From NCBI GenBank assembly GCA_019243195.1, contig JAFAUQ010000136.1:1-60731 (forward strand): a stretch of 60,731 bases of DNA. The letters run 5' to 3'. The stretch is from Hyphomicrobiales bacterium (GTDB lineage: Bacteria; Pseudomonadota; Alphaproteobacteria; Rhizobiales; Xanthobacteraceae). Of this stretch, positions 17,147-26,510 are shown one piece after another. Under the pieces are notes generated by a model. That model was given only the letters and a program-made list of their open reading frames with translations, was not told the DNA's origin and did no database searches. Each line of letters begins with the position of its first letter. Within the stretch, counting starts at the first letter, position 1. Both the position numbers and the translations under genes were made by a program.

Positions 17147-18133
17147 GTGGTGTCAGAGGCCCAACATTACAACCCATACCGCGCCTCGCTGCTGTCGCGA
17201 GAGCAATTGCGCACCCTCACTCAGCTCCGGCCCGCGCTCGCGATTCGTGACACCCTGATCGGATGGCTCTGGATTTTTGCCGCCTGGGTCGCAGTTGCGC
17301 TCTATCCTAACGTGTTGGTGGTCGCGCTAGCGGTTATCGTTATTGGCACGAGCTATTACGCGCTCGCGATCGTCGGGCATGACGGATTGCATCGCCGGCT
17401 CTTCGAGTCCGCCGAACATAGCGATCTTTGGAACGATCTATTCATCATGGGGCCGATCGGCGCCATCACGCGGATCAATCGCGCCAACCACATGGAGCAC
17501 CATCGCGCGACTTGCCTGCCGCACGATCCGGATCGGCACAAGTATTTGCACGATCACAAGGAAGGGACGCTGAATTTCGCGTTCTTCCTGTCCGGGCTGC
17601 AAAGCCTCTATCCGTCACTTGCCAATATTTTCGTTTTGTCCGGACAAAAGGCCGAGGCAACGCAGTCAAAAGAACGGTATCATGCGCGCGACTTTGCGAT
17701 CCTGCTCGGATGGCAGGTCGCCTTGATCGCCGGGCTGACCTATTGGATCGGCTGGTGGGCCTATCCCGTACTCTGGCTTCTTCCGGTGTATCTATTCGCT
17801 TACCGTGCCGATCTCGTCCGGGTGTTCTGCGAGCACGCGATGTTGATGTCCGATCCCGAGGCGGACGAGCACAGGCGCATGATCACCTATACAAGCAACT
17901 GGCTGGAGCGGCGCTTTTTTGCTCCGCATAACATGAACTTCCACGCAGCGCATCACCTGTGGCCGAGCATTCCCTATTACAATCTGCCCGAGGCGGACCG
18001 GCTGATCCGGAATTGGGTGGCGCGAAAGGGCGGCGATGAGAACCTGATCTGGCGCCGTTCCTATTTCGGGTTCATTGTCAGCTATTGGCGCTGGTGGCGT
18101 CGTCAGTCGGAACCGGTGCCAACCCTCGGATGA
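17147..18133 (+). CDS. Fatty acid desaturase family membrane protein
   Basis: 328 residues. All three histidine clusters of membrane di-iron desaturases/hydroxylases are present: HDGLH (78-82), HMEHH (115-119) and HAAHH near 265, the last followed by LWPSIPYYNLPE. Helix pairs lie around 38-75 and 185-225. Such enzymes introduce double bonds or hydroxyls into acyl chains or carotenoid-type lipids. The start is GTG at 17147 (a second GTG follows). Its TGA overlaps the ATG of the next methyltransferase gene (ATGA at 18130-18133), so the pair is co-translated. Placement among glycan genes suggests a lipid carrier or lipid-linked surface compound, which is inference. Confidence 0.87.
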   Translation: MVSEAQHYNPYRASLLSREQLRTLTQLRPALAIRDTLIGWLWIFAAWVAVALYPNVLVVALAVIVIGTSYYALAIVGHDGLHRRLFESAEHSDLWNDLFIMGPIGAITRINRANHMEHHRATCLPHDPDRHKYLHDHKEGTLNFAFFLSGLQSLYPSLANIFVLSGQKAEATQSKERYHARDFAILLGWQVALIAGLTYWIGWWAYPVLWLLPVYLFAYRADLVRVFCEHAMLMSDPEADEHRRMITYTSNWLERRFFAPHNMNFHAAHHLWPSIPYYNLPEADRLIRNWVARKGGDENLIWRRSYFGFIVSYWRWWRRQSEPVPTLG

Positions 18134-19122
18134 CCCTGCAAGTTCCGTTCGCACCCGCGGCGCCGAAAATCGCGACTGAGTCCAACCCGCATTGCCCAAC
18201 CTGCGGCAGCCGCCGCCGTATGGCATTCGCGCGCGGACATGACTACGAACACGAAACGTGCCGGAACGAATGGCAATTCTGGCAGTGCAACGCCTGCGCG
18301 ACCGTCTGGCTTGACCCGCGACCTGAGAGCTCTACCCTCGGCGTCATCTACCCCGCGAGTTATTACGCGTACCAGATGGACAAAATTTCCCCGATAGCGC
18401 TCAAGGGAAAGGCGATGCTCGATCGCCTGAAATTCCGCTCGATCTTTGCTCACACTGGCGCGCCCACATCATTTCTCGATATCGGCTGCGGCGACGGTCG
18501 CTATCTCGACTTGTTCGCGCAGCGCGGCATTCCGAGGAGCAGACTATACGGGCTTGAGCTGAGCGATGAGTCGATCAGAGCATTGCAGGAACGTGGCTAC
18601 CAAGCCTTCCAGCGGCGCGTCGAAGACTGTACGGAAATCTCAAATGGCAGTATTGATCTCGCGACTATGTTCCATGTGATCGAGCACGTCTCGGATCCGG
18701 TACGGGTCCTGCAGCAGATCGCCCGCTGGCTCTCGCCAAACGGCTGTTTGGTGGTTGAGACGCCCAACATTGATTCCTGGGACGCGCAGCTCTTTAAGGA
18801 TCGGTGGTGGGGCGGGTACCATTTTCCGCGCCATTGGACGCTCTTCCAGGCGGACAGTCTTGCCCGGCTCATGAATGCGGCAGGTCTCGACGTGGTTCAT
18901 GTGGCTTATCAGACCGGCCACTCCTTCTGGATGTACTCGCTGCACCACGTGCTGCGCTATGGAACGCGTAACGGCACAGCGATCGCCCCGTTCTTCGACC
19001 CGGTACGTTCGACCATACCGCTGGTGATGTTCACGGGCTTTGATGTTTTACGCCGCATGATCGGGTTCAAGACCTCGTCCATTTTGATGATTGCGCGGCG
19101 GAGAATGGACACCGGCCGCTAG
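18130..19122 (+). CDS. SAM methyltransferase with N-terminal zinc ribbon
   Basis: 330 residues from ATG 18130, overlapping the desaturase stop by 4 bases. The N-terminus holds a zinc ribbon, CPTC at about 21-24 and CNAC at about 53-56. Then comes a class I methyltransferase core with FLDIGCGDGRYL (motif I) and ATMFHVIEHVSDP. This layout is common for methyltransferases in O-antigen and sugar-modification clusters (NDP-hexose C- or O-methylation). It is probably cytoplasmic; the substrate is unknown. Confidence 0.86.
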   Translation: MTLQVPFAPAAPKIATESNPHCPTCGSRRRMAFARGHDYEHETCRNEWQFWQCNACATVWLDPRPESSTLGVIYPASYYAYQMDKISPIALKGKAMLDRLKFRSIFAHTGAPTSFLDIGCGDGRYLDLFAQRGIPRSRLYGLELSDESIRALQERGYQAFQRRVEDCTEISNGSIDLATMFHVIEHVSDPVRVLQQIARWLSPNGCLVVETPNIDSWDAQLFKDRWWGGYHFPRHWTLFQADSLARLMNAAGLDVVHVAYQTGHSFWMYSLHHVLRYGTRNGTAIAPFFDPVRSTIPLVMFTGFDVLRRMIGFKTSSILMIARRRMDTGR

Positions 19123-19149
19123 GCAACATCATGACGATCGGATGTTGAC

Positions 19150-19917
19150 ATGCCGAGCGCGTCACAGTCCCGACCCGCGAACGTGAATGCTCAATACAAT
19201 CTGTCTGCCCCGGGGTCGGTGGCAGACAAGATCACCATACGTCAGCGGCGCAAGATGTTTTCTGATTTCGTGGGCCGGATGAATATCTCGGCAGGGGATA
19301 CGATCCTCGACGTCGGCGCCACCACCGACCGCCTATGCGAGCATTCCAACTATTTGGAAGCGTGGTGGCCGCACAAGGATCGAATAACGGCGATCGGTAT
19401 CGATGACTGCGGTTTTCTCGAAACCCTCTACCCGGGCTTGCGGTTCGTGCGAGCGGACGGTTGCGATCTGCCGTTCGCGGACAACGCCTTCGATTTCGTG
19501 CATTCAAGCGCCGTGATCGAGCACGTGGGCGAGCGCCGCCGTCAAGCGCGGCTCCTTTCCGAGCTGTGGCGGGTTGCGCGCCGTGGCGTGTTCGTGACCA
19601 CGCCGAACCGCTGGTTTCCGGTCGAAGTGCACACGATGCTGCCGCTCCTGCATTGGCTGCCCTCCCGATGGTACCGCGCGACACTCCGGCGCATCGGCTT
19701 GCCGTTTTTTGCGACGGAGGCGAATCTGAACCTGCTGTCGCGGCGCGACCTGGGCCATCTTGCGCGCGCAGTCGGCATCTCCGACTTTGACATCTTCGCT
19801 GTCAAGCTGTGGGGCGTTACAAGCAATCTGATCGTGCTGGCACAAAAGAATATGCCCGTGATTCAAGCCAGAGAATGCGTGAAGCAATCGGCGGAAGAAA
19901 CGCCTGCGGTCGCCTGA
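19150..19917 (+). CDS. Class I SAM-dependent methyltransferase
   Basis: 255 residues. Motif I is DTILDVGATTD, unusual in lacking the GxGxG glycine spacing (GATTDR). DLPFADNAFDFVHSSAVIEHVG is typical of Methyltransf_11 proteins. It is the third gene of a plus-strand set (desaturase, zinc-ribbon methyltransferase, this gene) with a 27-base gap. It likely acts on a sugar or lipid of the same pathway. The gene ends 55 bases before a convergent methyltransferase. Confidence 0.82.
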   Translation: MPSASQSRPANVNAQYNLSAPGSVADKITIRQRRKMFSDFVGRMNISAGDTILDVGATTDRLCEHSNYLEAWWPHKDRITAIGIDDCGFLETLYPGLRFVRADGCDLPFADNAFDFVHSSAVIEHVGERRRQARLLSELWRVARRGVFVTTPNRWFPVEVHTMLPLLHWLPSRWYRATLRRIGLPFFATEANLNLLSRRDLGHLARAVGISDFDIFAVKLWGVTSNLIVLAQKNMPVIQARECVKQSAEETPAVA

Positions 19918-19972
19918 TTAAGCCTAGTCGGTATCCGCTATGGCCAGACGGCGTGTGCGAGTCGCGAAGGCG

Positions 19973-20800
19973 TCATTTGTCGCGAACCGGTTTAGTGCCG
20001 ATGACGGTCCAGCTGTAGCCGTGCCGATGATAGACTTTCACTTCCTCCAATCCGCCCGAGGTGAGGAGATCGCGTGCCTCCGCTTGCGTGTAATATTTGG
20101 CATATTCGGGGTTTAATTGGTCGTAAATGGTCAACCGTCGAGTCACGCGGGGAAATTGGGCCAGGACCTCCCGCATGTACGTCCGCATCGGCAGCGGCAG
20201 GAACCGGCACAGCCATATGTACGAATCAAGTGCGACGGCGCCGACGTGACTGATCCCGGCCAGGACAGAGTGCGGAACATGGGTGGTTAGCCGCCGCAGC
20301 GGAAGTGCGATGCGCAAATAGCCTTCATTTCCTTCTTTGCCGTAGACCCAGATCAAAAGCTTTCCGCCAGGACGCAAAGCCGCGTAAGCAGCACGTAACG
20401 AGGTAGATGGATCTGGTATATGGTGGATCACTCCGATGGAGACGATGAGGTCCAAATCGAGATCGGCCGGCAGGCGTTCGCCGACATCGGCGATGCAAGT
20501 CACTTGATCGGCTCGCTGAGCTATGTTCGTTTGCAGCACTTTCATTGCAGCCGACGGCTCGACCGCATACACATGTTTCGCGCCTGCATCGAGGAGCATA
20601 TTGACAACTCGTCCCGTGCCGCTGCCGATGTCGGCGACGCGCCACCCGGCCAGTTCTTCAATCGGGAGCAGGGGGCCGAAGATGTCGGCCAGCAGCTTCG
20701 CCGAGCCGTAGTAACCGGGGCTATCCCGAAACCGAAGCCACTGCTCGCCGAAATCTTCGATCGTTTTCGTGCTTGCACTGCGGGCCATCAATTCATCCAT
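19973..20800 (-). CDS. Class I SAM-dependent methyltransferase
   Basis: 275 residues from ATG 20800 (MDELMARSAST); a second start at 20788 is possible. The longer open frame to 21088 has no good coding character before this. It reads EDFGEQWLRFRD, a stretch common in sugar-cluster methyltransferases. Motif I is VADIGSGTGRVV, and IVSIGVIHHIPDP and LRPGGKLLIWVYGKEG follow. It is divergent from the gene at 21087, and the 286 bases between them should hold both promoters. Confidence 0.84.
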   Translation of the reverse strand: MDELMARSASTKTIEDFGEQWLRFRDSPGYYGSAKLLADIFGPLLPIEELAGWRVADIGSGTGRVVNMLLDAGAKHVYAVEPSAAMKVLQTNIAQRADQVTCIADVGERLPADLDLDLIVSIGVIHHIPDPSTSLRAAYAALRPGGKLLIWVYGKEGNEGYLRIALPLRRLTTHVPHSVLAGISHVGAVALDSYIWLCRFLPLPMRTYMREVLAQFPRVTRRLTIYDQLNPEYAKYYTQAEARDLLTSGGLEEVKVYHRHGYSWTVIGTKPVRDK

Positions 20801-21086
20801 ACCACTGGAACAGAATGAAGCCGGGCCTCGGCGGCATTGGTTTCTGGATGCGGGTTGCGCGTTGGCCCTAACGGCTATTCGCCTATGGTGTATGATGCGA
20901 CGAGCGACAAGGCAATCGACATCAAATTCCGACTCGTTGGTCGTCGCAAGGGAGAACCTTGCGCTTTCCAACGATCTCCCTCGAGGAGGGCAGCGCGGCG
21001 AGCGCCGCTTCACTCCTCGGCATACCTGGGCCACAATAATCGCGTAAGCTTGTAATCGTGCAGCGCGGCCGGCGTGCCGATGCGCC

Positions 21087-23459
21087 ATGTCTCGCTATGG
21101 AAATCCTGCGTTGGATACGACGGTAAAACCCTCCCCATACGCGTATAACGCTTCGGAGGCGCGGCGCCGGCTGTGGGCCGGATGGCTCGATCTGGCCGGC
21201 GCGCTCGCCATTCTCGCGCTGCTGTGGTCGCCGATCCTGCGCAACGACGGCACGCCGGCGGGCGACGGCGCGCGTCTTATGAAATTCATATCCTTCGCCC
21301 ACGACGTCGGGGGATTTGCGTTTTGGAATCCCTACCGCAACGGCGGCTATCCCTTGGCGGCAGACCCGGAGCAGTTCTGGCTGCTCTCCCTCGTCGTCGA
21401 TCCCAACAGCCCCTACGCCAACCTGATGCTCAACGCCGCGATCTTCGCGCTTGTTCTGCTCGCGGCCGTTCCCGCCTGGCTGATCGGCCGCAAGCTCGGG
21501 CTGCGGCCGTTCTGGAACGTGCTCTTTGTCGTGATGCTCGGGTTAAACGAGCGCGTGATCTGGCTGCAGGCGTCCGGCCGGATTGCGGCACTCGTATCGC
21601 ACGCCGCATTGCTGGTGGTCGTGTGGAACCTGCTTTACGCACGACTGCGTCCATGGAATTACGCTCTCATCAGCTTCGCCATCGGTGTCGCTTTCGCGAT
21701 GAGTGCGCAGTTTGCGCTGGTGCACTGCGCGCTCGTGCTGTCCGTATTCCTGTTTAGGGACGGCGCGCCTTGGCGCCGACCGTTGCGCCATTCGCTCTCG
21801 GCGCTCGGTCGCGCGGCGCTCGTCAGTGTGACCGGATTCGCGCTGTCCGGCGTCTACTCGATTCCCGTCCTCGCCCATTTTGCCGAATCCCATCGGATCA
21901 CTTCTGCCCTGGCGTATCCGCCGGAAGCCCCTGACACTGTGCTCACTTACCTGCGGCTGTTCGTTCCGTTCGTTCCGGCCGATATCGAGCACGCCGCTTT
22001 TCTTTCGCTTGTGCCACTTGCCGCCTTGTTCCTTGCACGATGGGCACGGCCTGCGAAAGTCACGCCGGGCGGCCTCGGCTTCGATCTGATTTACCTTTGG
22101 GGCGCATTCTTTTTTGTGATGTCGGTGCCGCTGATCGGCCCGGTCGCGAAGGCGCTCTATCAGATGTTCACGCTCGTTTCGGGAATGCGCTGGTTCGCGC
22201 CGCTCGAAGACGTTCTGCGCACCGCGTGGGTCATCAGCGCGTTCACTATTTTTCAGGCGTTGGAGCGCCGTCGCGTGGATGAGCTAGGCGGCACGATCCG
22301 TTTATTGTTGGGCGGTTATCTCGGCCTCATCGCCGTCTTTGCCGTCGTGCATGGTATTACTGAGCACGAGCCGGTCACGATCGCGGCGGCGGTCGCTGCC
22401 GCGCTCCTCGCAGCCTATGCGCTTATCAGCAGCCTCGGCATCCGCTTCGCTCCCTTGGAAAGGGTCACCGTCGCCGGGTTGGGCGTTGCCTTGGCGGTTC
22501 TTTCCGTCGGGCTGATCGCGAGCGACGTCGTCTGGCAATACTATCCCGAGCGGCCGAATCATCCGTTCCGCCATGTCGCAGCACATGAGAGCAATCAACG
22601 CGACTTGCCGGGTTTGGAAGGCATCGTCCGCGCGGATGCGGACCCTTATTTCCGTTTTTTCACCGACGATTACTCGTTGCTTTGGTACCTCGACGACGAG
22701 AAACGGGGGACAGCGGGCTTCAGCCTGTTCTATCCGCCATCGCTGGCGCGCACGCTGACCTATTTGAGTCCGCGCCATGAGGTGCATCAACTGCGTCCAC
22801 ATTGGGTCGAGCTTGTACCGTGCGGCGAATTGGATCCGCGCGCGCTCGATCTGATCGGCGTCAAATACATGTTCTGCTTTGTCAGGCGCAGGCCCGAACC
22901 GCACCTCTCGCCCAACTGGCAGGAGGCGGGGCGGGAAGGGGGCTACGTCCTGTTCCGCAACGCCGCCTATGAGGAGGGCATCAGGATATTCTGCAGCTGG
23001 CGCGCCGGGCACCCGCCGTGGCAGCGCAACGACGTGCTCTCCGCTTTTTCCGAGGACATGGCGCTGCTCGATGCGGCCGCGGTTCGTGGCCTCGTGGAAC
23101 CCGCCGCCGAGTGCGCCGGCTCACGCGGGACGGGGCGGGATGTGGCGGTGGTCGAGGACCGGCCGGGACACCTGACCTTGAAGCTGACCTCGGCAACGCC
23201 GGGCATCGTCTTCATCCCCGACAATTACGACCGCGGCTGGCGCGGGACGGTCAATGGAATTGCCACGCCGGTCCTCGAAGTCTACGGCGCCTACTTGGGC
23301 CTGCCCATAGGCCCCGGCGAGAGCGTCGTGCGCTTGGACTATCGCGACAATTACTTTTGGGCGGGGCTGGAAACGAGTGCCGTCGCCGCGATCGGCCTTT
23401 GTGCCTTTGCTGCCTTTGCCGGACGGCGGCTGGCGGGTCGATTAAAGGCCAAGGCTTGA
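21087..23459 (+). CDS. YfhO-like polytopic membrane protein
   Basis: 790 residues with about 13 hydrophobic helices over residues 35-480 and a final one at about 755-780. The first periplasmic loop (AHDVGGFAFWNPYRNGGYPL) and the C-terminal beta-domain ending NYDRGWRGTVNG and LPIGPGESVVRLDYRD match the YfhO/GT-C-like family. YfhO in Gram-positives helps glycosylate lipoteichoic acid; homologues in surface-glycan loci are thought to add sugars from polyprenyl carriers outside the membrane. The stop lies 5 bases before the next methyltransferase. Confidence 0.7.
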   Translation: MSRYGNPALDTTVKPSPYAYNASEARRRLWAGWLDLAGALAILALLWSPILRNDGTPAGDGARLMKFISFAHDVGGFAFWNPYRNGGYPLAADPEQFWLLSLVVDPNSPYANLMLNAAIFALVLLAAVPAWLIGRKLGLRPFWNVLFVVMLGLNERVIWLQASGRIAALVSHAALLVVVWNLLYARLRPWNYALISFAIGVAFAMSAQFALVHCALVLSVFLFRDGAPWRRPLRHSLSALGRAALVSVTGFALSGVYSIPVLAHFAESHRITSALAYPPEAPDTVLTYLRLFVPFVPADIEHAAFLSLVPLAALFLARWARPAKVTPGGLGFDLIYLWGAFFFVMSVPLIGPVAKALYQMFTLVSGMRWFAPLEDVLRTAWVISAFTIFQALERRRVDELGGTIRLLLGGYLGLIAVFAVVHGITEHEPVTIAAAVAAALLAAYALISSLGIRFAPLERVTVAGLGVALAVLSVGLIASDVVWQYYPERPNHPFRHVAAHESNQRDLPGLEGIVRADADPYFRFFTDDYSLLWYLDDEKRGTAGFSLFYPPSLARTLTYLSPRHEVHQLRPHWVELVPCGELDPRALDLIGVKYMFCFVRRRPEPHLSPNWQEAGREGGYVLFRNAAYEEGIRIFCSWRAGHPPWQRNDVLSAFSEDMALLDAAAVRGLVEPAAECAGSRGTGRDVAVVEDRPGHLTLKLTSATPGIVFIPDNYDRGWRGTVNGIATPVLEVYGAYLGLPIGPGESVVRLDYRDNYFWAGLETSAVAAIGLCAFAAFAGRRLAGRLKAKA

Positions 23460-23464
23460 CCAAA

Positions 23465-24076
23465 ATGGTCGAAAACACCTCTGGAGTCAGCTCAATTCTT
23501 TCCTTTCCCGTCATTTATGAGTTAATCCAGCGTGTTTTCGGGGCGCGGTCGGGCCGGCGCATGGTGGTCGACCGTTTCATCCGCCCGAAGGTGGGTGACC
23601 ACGTCTTGGACGTTGGTTGCGGTCCCGCCAAACTTTTGGCGCTCATGCCGGAGGTGCGCTATGTCGGTTACGATCCCAACCCTCGATACATCGAGGACGC
23701 ACGCAAAAGCTTCGGTAAGCGGGGCTCGTTCATTACCGGCAGGTTCACTGCGGACGAGGTGCCCAAATACGAGCGGTTCGATATTGGGCTCCTGATCGGT
23801 GTGTTGCATCATCTCGACAATAATGAAGCCGCCGCTCTTCTCGCTTTAATGCAGGCGGCGATCAGGCCCGGCGGCCGTATCGTTACGTTGGATCCGGTAT
23901 TCATCGAAAACCAGAATCCGATCGCGCGAAAATTGATCGAATGGGACCGCGGCAAAAACGTGCGACGTGCCAGCGGATACCGCGCGCTGGTCTCGGAGCA
24001 TTTCAGCTCGGTCGACGAGACGATCATTCATAAGAAGATTCCGCCTTATACTCTGTTCGTGATGCAGTGCAGTTAG
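23465..24076 (+). CDS. Class I SAM-dependent methyltransferase
   Basis: 203 residues from ATG 23465; the longer frame starting at 23018 is a shadow inside the previous gene. Motif I is HVLDVGCGPAKLL and motif II VGYDPNPRYI, followed by IGVLHHLDN. It follows the YfhO-like gene by 5 bases, so they form an operon that probably continues to the aminotransferase at 24254 (177-base gap). The substrate is unknown. Confidence 0.85.
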   Translation: MVENTSGVSSILSFPVIYELIQRVFGARSGRRMVVDRFIRPKVGDHVLDVGCGPAKLLALMPEVRYVGYDPNPRYIEDARKSFGKRGSFITGRFTADEVPKYERFDIGLLIGVLHHLDNNEAAALLALMQAAIRPGGRIVTLDPVFIENQNPIARKLIEWDRGKNVRRASGYRALVSEHFSSVDETIIHKKIPPYTLFVMQCS

Positions 24077-24253
24077 GGGCCGGTCTGCGTGATCGACAGC
24101 GCAAAGTCCATGCCGATCATCGGATTGGGAGCGATCCGGCATAAGCGGTATGGAGTCCAGGAGCAGGACTATGATTTTGCCGGCGATTTGGCTATTTCTG
24201 CCGCGCCAACCGTGGTCCGCCGTTGCTATCCCGCGTCGCTTGCAGACTCTCGC

Positions 24254-25399
24254 ATGAGCCCGGTCATTCCCTTCAACCTTCCCCCCGAGAGCGGCCGAGA
24301 GATCGACCTCATCCGGGACGCGATCGCGCGGCACCAGATTTCCGGCGGCGGATATTATACCAAGGCGTGCGAGAGCTGGCTCGAGACGGCGTTGCAAGCG
24401 CCGCGTGCCCTGTTGACCCATTCCTGCACCGGTGCGCTGGAAATGGCGGCGCTGCTTGCCGAGCTTGCTCCGGGCGACGAAGTGATCATGCCCTCGTTCA
24501 CGTTCGTTTCCACCGCCAACGCGGTGGCCTTGCGCAGAGCCGTGCCGGTCTTCGTCGACATTCGCCCCGATACGCTCAACATCGACGAAAGGCTCATCGA
24601 GTCCGCCATCGGCCCGCGCACCCGCGCGATATTGGTCGTGCACTATGCCGGCGTGTGCGCCGAAATGGACGTGGTGTGCGAGATTGCCGAGCGATACGGT
24701 CTGATGGTGATCGAGGACGCCGCGCATGCACTCATGTCGGAGTACCGTGGGCGGCTCGCCGGCACGCTGGGCGAGTTCGCCTGTTTCAGCTTCCACGAAA
24801 CCAAGAACGTCGTCAGCGGCGAGGGCGGCGCCTTGATCGTCAACCGCCGGAATCTGGTCGAGCGGGCCGAAATCATTCGCGACAAGGGGACTAATCGCGC
24901 GCGCTTCATGCAAGGGCTCGTCGACAAGTATTCCTGGGTTTCGCTCGGCTCGTCCTACGTGCCGAGCGAGATCGTCGCGGCGTTTCTGCGTGCGCAGCTC
25001 GACGCCATCGAGCGCTTTACCTCCGACCGGCTGCAAACCTGGAACTACTACCACGCTGCGTTTGCCGATATCGAGAAGCGCGGGCATGCGCGACGCCCGC
25101 ACGTCCCCGATCACACGCGGCATAACGGGCACCTCTATTATCTGGTGCTGCCGACGCCCGAAATCCGCAACCAGCTTATCGAGACGCTGCGCCAAGAGAA
25201 CGTCCACGCGATCTTTCACTATGTGCCGCTCCACTCGAGCGAGGGGGGCCGCCGTTACGGCCGGACTTCCGGCATGCTGCCCGTCACCGACCAAGTATCG
25301 GCGTGCCTGGTCCGTCTGCCGCTATGGTATGGTATGGGCGAAAAGCGCGCACGCGTCGCCGACCGCGTGCTCGGCCAATTGGCGGCATTGTCGCCGTGA
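24254..25399 (+). CDS. rffA: dTDP-4-amino-4,6-dideoxygalactose transaminase (RffA/WecE family)
   Basis: 381 residues from ATG 24254 (MSPVIPFNLP), the usual family start and length. It is a DegT/DnrJ/EryC1-type PLP enzyme with HSCTGALEMAALL, PSFTFVSTANA, DIRPDTLNIDE, VIEDAAHAL and the PLP lysine at 184 in FHETKN. Close similarity in these blocks to WecE/RffA indicates transfer of an amino group from glutamate to a dTDP-4-keto-6-deoxyhexose, giving dTDP-4-amino-4,6-dideoxygalactose (Fuc4N) or a similar sugar. The precursor genes rmlA/rmlB are not in the window. Confidence 0.9.
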   Translation: MSPVIPFNLPPESGREIDLIRDAIARHQISGGGYYTKACESWLETALQAPRALLTHSCTGALEMAALLAELAPGDEVIMPSFTFVSTANAVALRRAVPVFVDIRPDTLNIDERLIESAIGPRTRAILVVHYAGVCAEMDVVCEIAERYGLMVIEDAAHALMSEYRGRLAGTLGEFACFSFHETKNVVSGEGGALIVNRRNLVERAEIIRDKGTNRARFMQGLVDKYSWVSLGSSYVPSEIVAAFLRAQLDAIERFTSDRLQTWNYYHAAFADIEKRGHARRPHVPDHTRHNGHLYYLVLPTPEIRNQLIETLRQENVHAIFHYVPLHSSEGGRRYGRTSGMLPVTDQVSACLVRLPLWYGMGEKRARVADRVLGQLAALSP

Positions 25400-25481
25400 G
25401 CGCGCGGGCGCGCCCGCAAGCCGAGGCAGGGACACCGCGATGGCGGCGAGCTAACGGCTCAAGCGCCTGGTCGGATCGGGT

Positions 25482-26510
25482 ATGAACATCGCAAGGTTCG
25501 GGCCGGATATGAGTGAGCAGATCGAGCTTTCGATCGTCACCAGCCTTTACAAGAGCAGCCGATACATTCCCAACTTCTATTCGCAAGCGTGTCGTTTGGC
25601 AGATAAGTTGAATCTGCCGGTCGAAATCATTTTCGTCAATGATGGCTCGCCGGATGACAGTCTCGATCTGGCCATCGACATCCATCGTCGTGACCCTCGG
25701 GTAAAGGTGATTGATCTGTCGCGAAACTTCGGCCACCACCGTGCCTTGATGACCGGATTTGCCTATGCGTCCGGCAAACTGATCTATGTCACCGATGCCG
25801 ATCTCGAAGAATCGATGGACTTCCTCGCCATCTGCTACGATCGAATCAAAAAGGGCGATTGCGATGTGGTGTATGGTTACCAAATTCATCGAAAAGGGCA
25901 ATTTTTCGAGCGAATCACGGGTGGGCTTTTCTGGTGGCTATTCAACTTCCTCAGCAGTCTGAAACTCCCGCGGAATCTGGTTATCGCCCGATTGATGACC
26001 CGGCGATACATGCTGAGTTTGTTGCAGCATCGGGAAAGCGACCCCTTCATCGCCGGCTTGTGGACGTTGACGGGTTACGTGCAGGTTGGTTGTCCGATCG
26101 TGAAAACGAGCGTCGGTACGACCTCTTACAGCTTGCGCAAACGCCTGTCGCAGACAATCACTTCAATCAGCTCCTTCAGCGCCCGCCCGCTCCTGCTTGC
26201 GGCGATTGTGGGAAGCGGCATCTGCGCAATTGCCTTCGTACTGGTGGCTTACCTTGTCGCTCGTTGGCTGCTGTTCGGCAATACGGTCGAGGGATGGACG
26301 TCGGTGATGATCTCCGTCTGGATCATAGGCGGCGTCAATCTATTTTTTATCGGATTGGTGGGCCTATATATCTCGAAGATATTCACTCAAGTAAAACAGC
26401 GCCCTACTGCGATTGTCCGCGCCGTATATGGCAATATACCAGCAGCTGCGGACCCCGAACGGTTGCGTTTGTCGAGCACAGACAATGGACCAATTGCCAC
26501 AACAAGCTGA
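25482..26510 (+). CDS. Family 2 glycosyltransferase (GtrB-like)
   Basis: 342 residues. The GT2 core has IIFVNDGSPDDS (53-60), LSRNFGHHRAL and the DAD at 105-107. It is followed by two C-terminal membrane helices (about 240-270 and 280-305) as in the GtrB/bactoprenol glucosyltransferase group. It likely makes a polyprenyl-phosphate-linked sugar at the inner membrane. The start is ATG 25482, or ATG 25509 (MSEQIELS). The 3' end overlaps the next gene by 26 bases. Confidence 0.88.
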   Translation: MNIARFGPDMSEQIELSIVTSLYKSSRYIPNFYSQACRLADKLNLPVEIIFVNDGSPDDSLDLAIDIHRRDPRVKVIDLSRNFGHHRALMTGFAYASGKLIYVTDADLEESMDFLAICYDRIKKGDCDVVYGYQIHRKGQFFERITGGLFWWLFNFLSSLKLPRNLVIARLMTRRYMLSLLQHRESDPFIAGLWTLTGYVQVGCPIVKTSVGTTSYSLRKRLSQTITSISSFSARPLLLAAIVGSGICAIAFVLVAYLVARWLLFGNTVEGWTSVMISVWIIGGVNLFFIGLVGLYISKIFTQVKQRPTAIVRAVYGNIPAAADPERLRLSSTDNGPIATTS

